Origin: Nocardiopsis potens DSM 45234
GTDB taxonomy: Bacteria; Actinomycetota; Actinomycetes; Streptosporangiales; Streptosporangiaceae
Direction of reading: 5' to 3'
Assembly: GCF_000341105.1 (NCBI RefSeq)
Contig: NZ_ANBB01000072.1
Span: forward strand, 1 to 46,270
Length of the DNA: 46,270 nucleotides
Within the stretch, counting starts at the first letter, position 1. The number at the start of each line of letters is the position of its first letter. Of this stretch, positions 16,707 through 24,911 are shown piece after piece. A program made the translations under genes and the position numbers. Under the pieces are notes generated by a model. The model saw only the letters and a list, made by a program, of their open reading frames with translations, did not search any database and was not told where the DNA came from.

Positions 16707-17370
16707 GTGGGATTCCTCTTCGACATCTTCTCCGAGATGTTCGGCGACGCCGTCACCGTCAACGCCGACAAGGCCGTGATGTCGGCGCAGAGCCGCAAGG
16801 TGCACCGGTTCGCCGCGGAGAGCGGCCTGCACTACGCCCCCCTGGCCCGCTCGGCTCCGCACGCCGCGCCCGCCCTGGGCGAGCTGGGCGCCCTGGGGGT
16901 CCCCGTCCCCGAGGCCCCGGAGCAGGCGCGCGACGTGGTCACCGGGGCCCCTCGGCGGGATCCCGGTGCTCGGCTTCGACAATCCGCACACCTGGCTCTA
17001 CACCCTTGAGGGCGGGGGGCACTTCTGGTTCGCCGCGGCCCGGCTGCCGTACGCCCGCCCCGACGTCATCGCGCGCTCCTCGTGGGAGGTGCGCCACGCG
17101 AGGATCACCCCGGCGACCAAGTGGTTCCCGAGCCTGCCGCACTACGTCCCGCTGCCCGGCGCCTCCCGCGGGGAGCGCGGCGTGCTGACCGCCGACCCGC
17201 GCTTCGCCTCCCATGCCGTGGAGGCGGTGCGCGGGCGCGGGCGGTTCTACCGGATGTCCTGGGCGGTCCGCGGCCACTGGGCGGTGACCTGGGACCCCGG
17301 GCTGGTGACCCTGGGGCGGCTGCGGCAGCGCTTCGGCCTGGTGTGCGACCTCGCCGCCCGGCTCCGGTGA
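16707..17370 (+). pseudogene. Hypothetical protein gene with an apparent frameshift
   Basis: Frame 1 starts at GTG 16707 (TAGGAAAG upstream) and reads FLFDIFSEMFGDAVTVNADK ... EQARDVVTG up to about 16946. The natural continuation, LGGIPVLGFDNPHTWLYTLE ... FYRMSWAVRGHWAVTWDPG, is in another frame and ends at TGA 17370. Removing one G from the GGGG at 16944-16947 joins them as V-T-G-P-L-G-G-I-P-V into about 220 residues. I do not recognise the family. It could be a real mutation, a sequencing error or +1 recoding. Confidence 0.55.
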
Positions 17371-17425
17371 GCGCCCGGGCGCGCCGCACCGCGCCCCGCC
17401 GGGCGGCGGGGGCGCGGTGCGGCGG

Positions 17426-18427
17426 TCAGCGCTCGCTGTCCAGGTCGGCCATCATCGGTGCGGCGTAGCGGTCGCCGGCGGCGGCGCCGTCGGGGACCGC
17501 GGCCTCGATGGCGGCCAGGTCGTCGGGGGAGAGTTCGAGGTCGGCGGCGGCCAGGGCCTCGGCGAGCCGGTCCCGGCGGCGGGCGCCGACCAGCGGCACC
17601 ACGTCGGCGCCGCGGGAGGCGACCCAGGCGATGGCGGCCTGGGCCGGGGTGGCCCCGTTGGCCTCGGCCACCGCGCGCAGCGCTTCGACCAGGGCGAGGT
17701 TGTGCCGCAGGTTGCCGCCCTGGAAGCGGGGGCTGATGCGGCGGAAGTCCGTGCCGCCCGGCTCCCGCTCGGCGCTCCAGTGCCCGGAGAGCAGGCCTCG
17801 GGAGAGCACCCCGTAGGCGGTCACCCCGATGCCCAACTCGCGGGCGGCGGGCAGGATCTCCTTCTCGATCCCGCGGGAGAGCAGCGAGTACTCGATCTGC
17901 AGGTCGCTGATGGGGTGCACGGCGTGCGCGCGGCGCAGCGTCCCGGCCCCGACCTCGGAGAGGCCGATGTGCCGGACGTGGCCGGCCTCGACCATCTCGG
18001 CGATGGCGCCGACCGTGTCCTCCACCGGGACCCGCGGGTCGAGCCGCGCCGGGCGGTAGACGTCGATGTGGTCGGTGCCGAGCCGGCGCAGCGAGTAGGC
18101 GAGGAAGTTCTTCACCGCCTCCGGTCGGCCGTCGTAGCCGGACCAGCCGCCCGCGGGGTCGCGCAGGGCGCCGAACTTGACGCTGATCCGCACCCGGTCC
18201 CGGTCGCGACCGCGCAGCGCCCGGGCGAGCAGCAGTTCGTTGTCGCCCATCCCGTAGAAGTCACCGGTGTCCAGCAGGGTGACGCCGGCGTCGAGGGCGG
18301 CGTGCACGGTGGCGACCGACTCGGCCTCGTCGGCCGGGCCGTACAGGTCGGACATGCCCATCAGCCCCAGCCCGAGGCCGGAGACGCGCAGGCCGGTGCG
18401 GCCGAGGGGGCGTTCCTGGAGTGCCAT
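17426..18427 (-). CDS. Aldo/keto reductase with altered active site
   Basis: A 333-residue (beta/alpha)8 NADPH-dependent oxidoreductase. Hallmarks are LGRTGLRVSGLGLGLMGM, LLDTGDFYG (catalytic Asp and Tyr), ISVKFG (Lys), and a C-terminal cofactor loop VPLVGARRRDRLAEAL. The usual YxQHRVDP is YRPARLDP, so the catalytic His is Ala. I chose ATG 18427, with GAAGGA six bases upstream; a GTG 15 bases earlier is also in frame. It is divergent from a TetR gene with palindromes in between, implying inducible control. The substrate is unknown. Confidence 0.85.
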   Translation of the reverse strand: MALQERPLGRTGLRVSGLGLGLMGMSDLYGPADEAESVATVHAALDAGVTLLDTGDFYGMGDNELLLARALRGRDRDRVRISVKFGALRDPAGGWSGYDGRPEAVKNFLAYSLRRLGTDHIDVYRPARLDPRVPVEDTVGAIAEMVEAGHVRHIGLSEVGAGTLRRAHAVHPISDLQIEYSLLSRGIEKEILPAARELGIGVTAYGVLSRGLLSGHWSAEREPGGTDFRRISPRFQGGNLRHNLALVEALRAVAEANGATPAQAAIAWVASRGADVVPLVGARRRDRLAEALAAADLELSPDDLAAIEAAVPDGAAAGDRYAAPMMADLDSER

Positions 18428-18470
18428 GGAAGGGTCCTTCACCGTCGGGGCGGGCGAGCGGCCCGCCGCA

Positions 18471-18516
18471 CTATCACTGATAACAGTGAATCGCCATCAG
18501 CGTTAATATCGACGCT
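18471..18516. promoter_or_regulatory. Palindromic operators between the reductase and tetR genes
   Basis: TCACTG-ATAA-CAGTGA (18474-18489) is a perfect inverted repeat. It overlaps the odd-length palindrome TATCA-C-TGATA (18472-18482). A second dyad, AGCGT-N8-ACGCT, spans 18499-18516. CTATCACTGATA (18471-18482) is identical to the core of the classical tetO2 operator. The AT-rich stretch also holds the divergent promoters. Confidence 0.7.
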
Positions 18517-18542
18517 AACACAGAAGCGATAGCATTGATTCC

Positions 18543-19256
18543 ATGACTTCCGAGAAGACGTCCGACCCGCGCCGGCGCATCCTGGAGGCGGCCGCCGGAC
18601 TGCTCGCCGAGGGCGGCGCCGAGGCCGCCTCCACCCGGGCCGTCGCCGCGGCCGCCGGGGTGCAGGCACCGACCCTGTACCGGCTGTTCGGCGACAAGCA
18701 GGGGCTGCTGGACGCTCTGGCCGCCTACGGCTTCGAGCGCTACCTGGCCGACAAGCAGGAGCTCGGCGCCACCGACGACCCGGTGGCCGACCTGCGCCGC
18801 GGCTGGGACCTGCACGTCGACTTCGGCCTGGCCCGGCCCGCCCTGTACGTGCTGATGTACGGCACCCCCCGGCCCGGCCGCCGCCCGGCCGCCGCGGACG
18901 ACGCCTACGCGATGCTCTGCTCGCTGCTCGAACGCGTCGCCCGCGCGGGCCGGCTGCGCCTGCCGGTACCGGCCGCCGCCCGCATGGTGCAGGCGGCCAA
19001 CACCGGTGCGGTGCTCACCCTGATCGCCTCCGCCGAGCAGGACGAAGAGCTGTCCCCCCGCACCCGGGAGGCGGTGCTCGCGGCGATCACCGCTCCGTCC
19101 GGCGGGGAGTCCGGCCGCGCGGCGTCCCCGCCGGGCCTCGCCGAGGCGGCCGTCACCCTGGACGCGGTACTGGACGGCGGTACGGCCCCGCTCACCCCGC
19201 CGGAGACCGCCCTGCTCCGGGAGTGGCTCCACCGCTTGGCCGCCCCGGCGGACTGA
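18543..19256 (+). CDS. TetR-family transcriptional repressor
   Basis: 237 residues. The HTH covers about residues 8-55 (RRRILEAAAGLLAEGGAEAA ... VAAAAGVQAPTLYRLFGDKQGLL). The C-terminal ligand domain is helical. It is divergent from the aldo/keto reductase with palindromic sites in the 115-bp gap, so it likely represses that gene and itself. The ligand is unknown. ATG 18543 lies close behind the AT-rich promoter region with no obvious ribosome site, which suggests a leaderless mRNA. A very large perfect hairpin follows the stop. Confidence 0.88.
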   Translation: MTSEKTSDPRRRILEAAAGLLAEGGAEAASTRAVAAAAGVQAPTLYRLFGDKQGLLDALAAYGFERYLADKQELGATDDPVADLRRGWDLHVDFGLARPALYVLMYGTPRPGRRPAAADDAYAMLCSLLERVARAGRLRLPVPAAARMVQAANTGAVLTLIASAEQDEELSPRTREAVLAAITAPSGGESGRAASPPGLAEAAVTLDAVLDGGTAPLTPPETALLREWLHRLAAPAD

Positions 19257-19276
19257 CCCTGCGGGCCCGCCCGGGC

Positions 19277-19329
19277 GGCCCCTTCCGGGGCGGGGCCCCG
19301 GGGCCCGGGGCCCCGCCCCGGAAGGGGCC
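19277..19329 (+). terminator. Perfect 26-bp-arm hairpin after tetR
   Basis: Positions 19277-19302 (GGCCCCTTCCGGGGCGGGGC and onward) and 19304-19329 are exact reverse complements around a single base. It begins 20 bases after the TetR stop. It is probably a strong terminator. The rest of 19257-19496 is GC-rich with no gene. Confidence 0.85.
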
Positions 19330-19496
19330 GGCGGCGCAGGGCCCCGGAAGGCCGCGGGCGCCCCGGGACCCCCGCCCCGCACCCGGGAGGGAGCGGCCGC
19401 GGCACCGGGCCCGATGCGCGGACCCGCGCCGCTCCCCGGGCCCGCCCCGGAGCGCCCGCCGCAGGGCCGTCGCACCGGTGCGGTAGGACTGCCGCC

Positions 19497-20072
19497 ATGA
19501 CCGATCCCGCCGGCTCCGGCCCCGGCTCCTCCCCCGGCCCCGCCACCGCGCGGATCCGGGCGTCCGTCCACTACCACCTCATCGACCTGGTCTTCGGCGG
19601 GCCCGGTGACCTGCTCGATCCCCCCGATCCGCCGCTCCCCCGGGAGGACGCCGGAGTGGCCGAGGCGGTCGGCACGGCGGTGCGGCTGACCGCCGGCCCG
19701 CACACCGGCGACATCGACATGCTGGTCGTGTCGGCCGACCGCGACCCCGGCCCGGACCCGGAGTACGGCGACGTCGTATCGGTCTCGGTGTGGGCGCCGG
19801 GCGGGCCGCCGAGCCTGATCGAGTGGGCGGGCGAGGCCGTGCACCCGCTCCCCCCGCTTCCGGCGGGGCCCGGCTGGTACCGGGTCCGGTACCACATCGA
19901 GGACTACGACGCCGCGCACGAGGCCGACGTCGACGCCGAGGAACCGGTCGGCCGCCACCTGCTGCAGATCTGGCCGCAGGAGCGGACCGCCCCCGAGGCC
20001 GAGCGGATCACCAGCGCCGGGGCGGCCTACTGGCTGGAGCGGCGCCCTCCGCCCGCACCCCCGGTGCGGTAG
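19497..20072 (+). CDS. Hypothetical protein
   Basis: 191 residues from ATG 19497. There is no signal peptide, membrane segment or motif I recognise. The middle contains VRLTAGPHTGDIDMLVVSAD, YGDVVSVSVWAPGG and LPAGPGWYRVRYHIEDYDAA, which suggests a small beta-rich cytoplasmic domain. The tail VGRHLLQIWPQERTAPE is compatible with an actinobacterial protein of unknown function that might follow secretion or immunity genes, but nothing nearby supports either. It stands alone between a terminator and an alpha/beta hydrolase gene 43 bp downstream. Confidence 0.65.
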   Translation: MTDPAGSGPGSSPGPATARIRASVHYHLIDLVFGGPGDLLDPPDPPLPREDAGVAEAVGTAVRLTAGPHTGDIDMLVVSADRDPGPDPEYGDVVSVSVWAPGGPPSLIEWAGEAVHPLPPLPAGPGWYRVRYHIEDYDAAHEADVDAEEPVGRHLLQIWPQERTAPEAERITSAGAAYWLERRPPPAPPVR

Positions 20073-20115
20073 CGCTCCGGCGCCGCCCGCGGGTCCGGTG
20101 GGCCAGGATGGACCG

Positions 20116-20979
20116 ATGGACGCACCGATACCGATGGACACACCGACGGACACACGGTTCACCGTGATCGACGGGCACCGGGTCGCCTACCTCGACTCCG
20201 GCGGCGAGGGGCCGGCCGTGCTCGCGCTGCACGGGCACTTCTCCCGCGGGTCGGCGTTCGCGCCGCTGGCGCGGGCGCTGGCCGGGCGGTTCCGGGTCAT
20301 CGCCCCCGACCAGCGCGCCCACGGGCACTCCGGGAAGGACGGCCCCCTGACCCCCGACCGCTACGTCCGCGACGCCGCACGGCTGCTGGAGGAGCTGGGC
20401 ACCGGCCCCGCGGCCGTGCTCGGCCACTCCATGGGCGGGATCGTCGCCTACCGGCTGGCCGCCCGCTTCCCCGGGCTCTGCGCGGCGCTGGCGGTCGTCG
20501 ACATCGGCACCGCCAACCGGGAGCCCGAGGTGCACCCGGTCCTGGACGTCACCGGGTGGCCCCGCCGCGCCCCCTCCCGGGAGGCCCTGGCCGCCGCCAT
20601 CGAGGCGCAGGGCGTGCCGTCGTGGTTCTTCATGGAGAGCGCCGCGGAGTTCGACGACGGCTGGGGGCTGCTCTTCGAGTACGGCGACATGATGGAATCG
20701 CAGCGGGCCCTGGTCGGCGACCACATGGCGGCGTGGGCGGCCTCCCGCGCGCCCGCGCTGCTGCTGCGCGGCACGGAGAGCTTCATGCTGTCCGAGGCCG
20801 AGGCCGCCCGGATGGCCCGGGCCCGTCCGGACGTGGAGGTCGTCCCGTTCCCCGGGTGCGGCCACTGGCTCTACGCCGACGCCCCGGAGCGGTTCGCGGA
20901 GGCGGTGGGCGACTTCCTGGAGCGGCGCCTGCGCATTTCGCCGGGGGCGGCTGGCGGCGGGGGCGCGCGGCCGCGCTGA
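20116..20979 (+). CDS. Alpha/beta-fold hydrolase
   Basis: 287 residues from ATG 20116. The oxyanion-hole region is LALHGHFSRGSAFAPLARAL, the nucleophile elbow is GHSMGG (Ser), an Asp acid can be supplied after the sixth strand, and the catalytic His is in GCGHWLYADAPE. The cap region holds VPSWFFMESAAEFDDGWGLL. It is probably an esterase or C-C hydrolase acting in the cytoplasm; the substrate is not predictable. An in-frame GTG at 20098 and an ATG at 20134 are alternatives. The start lies in a short GATGGAC/GACACACCGA repeat. Confidence 0.85.
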   Translation: MDAPIPMDTPTDTRFTVIDGHRVAYLDSGGEGPAVLALHGHFSRGSAFAPLARALAGRFRVIAPDQRAHGHSGKDGPLTPDRYVRDAARLLEELGTGPAAVLGHSMGGIVAYRLAARFPGLCAALAVVDIGTANREPEVHPVLDVTGWPRRAPSREALAAAIEAQGVPSWFFMESAAEFDDGWGLLFEYGDMMESQRALVGDHMAAWAASRAPALLLRGTESFMLSEAEAARMARARPDVEVVPFPGCGHWLYADAPERFAEAVGDFLERRLRISPGAAGGGGARPR

Positions 20980-21036
20980 GAGCAGGCGCACACCCGGCGG
21001 CGGCGCCCGCTCCCCTCCCCCTGTGCTCGAATAGGA

Positions 21037-21075
21037 ACCGGTACAGACAGAACCGAGTACTAGTGCAATACCGGT
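21037..21075. promoter_or_regulatory. Inverted repeat in the promoter region of the amidotransferase gene
   Basis: ACCGGTA (21037-21043) and TACCGGT (21069-21075) flank an AT-richer stretch in the 173-bp gap. It could be an operator; no regulator gene is adjacent. Confidence 0.4.
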
Positions 21076-21152
21076 GAGGAGGGCGCCGCGCCGGCGGCGG
21101 ACGGTCCCGGCCCCGCGCCCCTCCCCGCCCCGATGGAAAGCGGACCCCGCCC

Positions 21153-21860
21153 ATGACCACCGCCCTCGCCCTGCGCCACCTCGCCTTCGAGGACCTGGGG
21201 ATCCTCGGTCCGCTGCTGGAGCGGCGCGGCCACCGGATCGCCTACCGCGACGTCGGCGTCGACCCGCTGGACGAGGCGGAGCTGCTCGGCGCCGACCTGC
21301 TCGTCGTCCTCGGCGGCCCCATCGGCGTCTACGAGACCGGCGCCTACCCCTTCCTCGAAGAGGAGGCCGCGATCATCGGCCGGCGGATCGCGGCCGGAGC
21401 CCCCACCCTGGGCATCTGCCTGGGCGCTCAGCTGATCGCCCGCGCCGCCGGGGCCCCCGTCCTGGCCACCGGACGCAAGGAGATCGGCTACGCGCCGCTG
21501 GACCTGACCGCCGAGGGCGAGGCGTCCCCGCTGAGGCACCTGGCCGGCTCCCCGGTGCTGCACTGGCACGGCGACCGGTTCGAGACCCCCGCCGGGGCCG
21601 ACCGGCTGGCCGCCACCCCCGGCTTCCCGGACCAGGCGTTCGCCCTGGGGCCGAACGTGCTGGGCCTCCAGTTCCACCTGGAGGCCGACCACACCCGGAT
21701 CGAGCAGTGGCTCATCGGCCACGCCCACGAGCTCGCCGCCGCCGGTGCGGACCCGGCCCGGATCCGCGCCGACGCCGAGGCCCACGGCCCCGCCCTGGCC
21801 GCCGCCGCCCACCGGGTCTTCGACTCCTGGCTCGACGGCCTCCGGCCGCACCGGGCGTGA
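21153..21860 (+). CDS. Class I glutamine amidotransferase-like protein
   Basis: 235 residues. The nucleophile elbow is GICLGAQ (Cys89), and the remaining triad is the His and Glu in GLQFHLEAD near residue 176. It is a stand-alone GATase domain, like those annotated as GMP-synthase-like, with a C-terminal helical extension. It releases ammonia from glutamine or hydrolyses a gamma-glutamyl amide; a synthetase partner is not encoded nearby. ATG 21153 follows GGAAAG. It is followed immediately by a perfect hairpin terminator. Confidence 0.85.
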   Translation: MTTALALRHLAFEDLGILGPLLERRGHRIAYRDVGVDPLDEAELLGADLLVVLGGPIGVYETGAYPFLEEEAAIIGRRIAAGAPTLGICLGAQLIARAAGAPVLATGRKEIGYAPLDLTAEGEASPLRHLAGSPVLHWHGDRFETPAGADRLAATPGFPDQAFALGPNVLGLQFHLEADHTRIEQWLIGHAHELAAAGADPARIRADAEAHGPALAAAAHRVFDSWLDGLRPHRA

Positions 21861-21863
21861 CCG

Positions 21864-21901
21864 GTGGGGGCGGGGCCGCCTCGGGGCGGCCCCGCCCCCA
21901 C
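21864..21901 (+). terminator. 17-bp perfect stem with TCGG tetraloop
   Basis: GTGGGGGCGGGGCCGCC (21864-21880), TCGG, GGCGGCCCCGCCCCCAC (21885-21901), followed by a pyrimidine run TTCCCTTTTCCC. It starts four bases after the amidotransferase stop, so this is a convincing intrinsic terminator. The next 180 bases are AT-richer and should hold the promoter of the XRE gene. Confidence 0.9.
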
Positions 21902-22084
21902 TTCCCTTTTCCCTCCTCCCTCCTCCCTCCCCCTCCCCCGCCTTCCGCCGCCCGATCCCGATGAACGGCGGCCTTTTTTCTCATTTCACTCCCGAACCGC
22001 CGGTTTCCTGATTTTCCAGAGAAGCCACGAAAAGGGAAAACGGATTCCGTTGCACTCGCCCGGCCCCGTCCGGAGAATGTCCGC

Positions 22085-23404
22085 ATGGCGACGACTACGG
22101 GGCCGATGACGCCCTTCGGGGCCGAGCTGCGGCGACTGCGGCTGGAAAAGGGCTGGACGCTGAACGACCTCTCCAAGGAGGTCCATTTCAGCAAGGGCCA
22201 CTTGAGCAAGGTGGAGAACGGCCACAAGGCCGCCTCCCATGAATTCGCCCGGACCTGCGACAACGCGCTCGGCGCCGGCGGGCGGCTGGCCGCGCTCGTG
22301 CAGGGCGGGCGGGCCTCCCGGCCCGCAGCCGAGGCCGCCCCGGACGGCGTCTTCCCCGCGTCGCCCGGGGCCCAGCAGGGTTTCGCCAGGGAGGCCCTCG
22401 GCATGGGCACGGCCTCCATCCTCGGGCTGGGCCCCGGCGGGCGGCCGCGGCGGCCGGCCCTGCGCTCCCCGGACGTCCTCGCCCCGTTCCGCCTGCTCTT
22501 CGACCAGCTCCGCGCGGTGGGGCGGAGCACCGGGCCGTCCGCGGTACTGCCCACCGTGGTCGCGCAGACCCAGGCGCTCACCCGCCTCGCCGAGCGCTCC
22601 GCGGCGGAGCCGCGGAGGGCCGCCCTGCTCCTGGCCTCGCGCAACGCCGAGTACGGCGGGTGGATGGCGCAGGAGAACGGCGACGACCGCGCCGCCCTGT
22701 GGTGGACCGGCCACGCGGTCCGGCTGGCCGATGCCGCCGGGGACCCCGAGCTCCGCGGGTACGCGCTGGTCCGGCGGGCCTGCATCGCGATGTACGCGCA
22801 CGACGGCACCGGCACCGTGGCCCTGGCCCGGCAGGCCCAGGCGGACCGGTCGCTGTCGCACCGGGTCCGGGCCATCGCCGCCGAGCGGGAGGCCCAGGGA
22901 CACGCCCTCCTCGGGGACGAGGTCGGCTGCTTCCGCTCCCTGGAACGCGCCGCGGCATCGGGCGAGCGGGCCGACGAGGAGGACGAGCAGCCCCGACCGG
23001 GGGCGGGCGGCCGGGCCGGCGGCGCGGAGGACGAGCGGCCCCGGCTGGGGTCGGGCGTCCCCGACCGGCTCGGCGCCGTCACCGGCTGGTGCCTGTACGA
23101 CCTGGGCCGCCCGGCCGACGCGGCGGCCCGGCTGGACGGGGTCCTCGCCGGCCTCCCCGGCGACGCCGGCCGCGCCCGGGCCCGGTTCGGGATGCGGCTG
23201 GCGCTGTCCCACGCCGGCGCGGGCGACACCGACCGCGCCTGCGCGCTGGCCGACGAGCTGATCGACGACGTGGAGGCCGTCGACTCCGCGACCATCGCCC
23301 AGGACGTGCGGCTGCTGGTGCGCACCCTGAAGCGGCGCCCCGGCGACCCCGCCGTCCGCAACCTGGCCCCACGCCTGGCCCAGGTCCTGCACCGCCCGAC
23401 CTGA
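22085..23404 (+). CDS. XRE-family regulator with TPR-like C-terminus
   Basis: 439 residues. The N-terminal HTH (residues ~10-65) contains FGAELRRLRLEKGWTLNDLS and HFSKGHLSKVENGHKAAS, followed by a linker and a long helical region with TPR-like pairs (ALWWTGHAVRLADAAGDPEL, ALARQAQADRS, RACALADELIDDVEAV). This layout is typical of the numerous actinomycete XRE regulators linked to development or signalling. A charged insert (EEDEQPRPGAGGRAGGAEDE) lies near residue 300. The upstream region is AT-rich for this genome. It is followed by a huge palindrome and repeat element R3. Confidence 0.83.
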   Translation: MATTTGPMTPFGAELRRLRLEKGWTLNDLSKEVHFSKGHLSKVENGHKAASHEFARTCDNALGAGGRLAALVQGGRASRPAAEAAPDGVFPASPGAQQGFAREALGMGTASILGLGPGGRPRRPALRSPDVLAPFRLLFDQLRAVGRSTGPSAVLPTVVAQTQALTRLAERSAAEPRRAALLLASRNAEYGGWMAQENGDDRAALWWTGHAVRLADAAGDPELRGYALVRRACIAMYAHDGTGTVALARQAQADRSLSHRVRAIAAEREAQGHALLGDEVGCFRSLERAAASGERADEEDEQPRPGAGGRAGGAEDERPRLGSGVPDRLGAVTGWCLYDLGRPADAAARLDGVLAGLPGDAGRARARFGMRLALSHAGAGDTDRACALADELIDDVEAVDSATIAQDVRLLVRTLKRRPGDPAVRNLAPRLAQVLHRPT

Positions 23405-23441
23405 CCCGCCCCGCCGCGAAAAGCCCACCCCGGGCCCCGGG

Positions 23442-23505
23442 CGGTGGTCTTGGTGTTGTTGCCGTCTCGCCCCGGGGCGAGACGGCAACAACACCAAGAC
23501 CACCG
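23442..23505. terminator. 64-bp perfect palindrome
   Basis: The arms 23442-23473 and 23474-23505 are exact reverse complements (CGGTGGTCTTGGTGTTGTTG ... and its complement), meeting at CCCC|GGGG with no spacer. It lies 38 bases after the XRE stop. It most likely acts as a bidirectional terminator or extrudes as a cruciform. A 32-bp perfect arm far exceeds what termination needs. Confidence 0.9.
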
Positions 23506-23539
23506 GGGAAGAGCGAGGAACGGAAGACACCCCGGCCAG

Positions 23540-24795
23540 GCCCGGCGCCCCACAAAGTGAAGGCTCAAACCAGCGGCGACGACAGGGACAGGGACAGGGC
23601 TGAGGCGATCACCCGAGCGCGGCGCCTCGCGAAGCGAAGGTTCAAACCGGCAGCGACGGCGGAGGTAGGGGCGGGGCGCAGGCCTCACCCGGGCGCGGCG
23701 CCCCACGGGGCGGGGGTCCAAACAGGCAGCGAAGGCGGGAGGGGGACCGGCCGGTCGGTCGGGTGCGGCACCCCACGGAGCGAAGGTCAAGACGGGCGGC
23801 GACGGCAGAGGAAGGGGCGGGGCGGAGGCCTCACCCGGGCGCGGCGTCTCACGGGGCAGGGGTTCAGGCTGGCGGCGAGGGCGGGAAGAGGGCGTGCCGG
23901 CTGGTCGGTCGGGTGCGGTGCCTCGCGGGGTGCAGGTTCAGACGGGCGGCGAGGGCGGCGGGCCGCCCGCCCGCGCCTGCCAGGGGGCCTTATTCCTTAT
24001 GTCGGGTTCGCGGCGGGGATCGGGCGGGAGCGGGAGCGCCCTGCGCACCTCTGCAGCACCCCGATTACATCTACCAGCGAGTAGTAAGCTTTGAGGCCCC
24101 CACTACCCCTTCGCCGATTACCCAGAGTGGTCAAGGTGAGGTCTCTCGGCAGGGCAAAAGCGACATCTCGCCCCCACGCCCGCCCTCCCCGGGTTCCGGC
24201 CCCCTGCTTTGCGGCCTTGCGGGCGGCTCGAACCCCCGATCACCGGCCCGGTCAGGGCGATCCGGGCCTCTCGGGGCCGATCCGGCCCAGGATGCGCGCC
24301 CGGGAATCACCGGGGTGCTCTCGCGGTGCGCAGGGCGCCCCACCCCGCCATCACCCTGCGTATTTACCCAGGTCAAAGAGGTGCAGCGGTTTCAGGAGCG
24401 GCCGGCCCCGGCGCCCGGGCGACACGGACGGCGAACCCGCCACCCCGGCTCCCCCCGACCGGCCTCACCCTGCTCTGCCGCACCCGACCGACCGGCCGGT
24501 CCCCACCGCCGCCGTCGCCGCCCGCTTGAACCCCCGCCCCGTGGGGCCCGACACCCGGGCGACCACCTGTGCCCTGCCCCTACCGCTGCCGTCGTCGCCC
24601 GTCTTGACCTCCGCTCCGCGGGGCACCGCACCCGACCGACCAGCCGGCACGCCCCCTCCCGCCGTCGCTGCCCGTTTGGGCCCCGGCCCCGCGAGGCGCC
24701 GCGCTCGGGTGAGGACCTTCGCCCTGCCCCTACCGGCGCCGTCGCTGCCCGCTTGAACCTCCGCTCTGCGAGGCGCCGCGCCCAGGCGGGGTGGG
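23540..24795. repeat. R3: complete R element between convergent genes
   Basis: The left array (about 23540-23945) reads ...GTTCAAAC/GTCAAGAC toward the core. The core (about 23946-24470) is in the same orientation as R2, with GATTACATCTACCAGCG at 24063 and the GGATGCGCGCCC stretch at 24291. The right array (about 24471-24795) is inverted. It fills the space between the 3' ends of the XRE gene and the membrane-protein gene of the TIR operon. Positions 24796-24911 are GC-rich with no gene. Confidence 0.85.
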
Positions 24796-24911
24796 GAAGG
24801 GGCGGGATCGCCCAGGGGCGGGACTGGGGTTGGGGCTGTGCCCCGGGGCGGGGAGGCCCGTCCTGCCGCCCCGCCCCGAAGTCCTGCCGCCGCCCGTCTC
24901 GGCCGGCCGTC

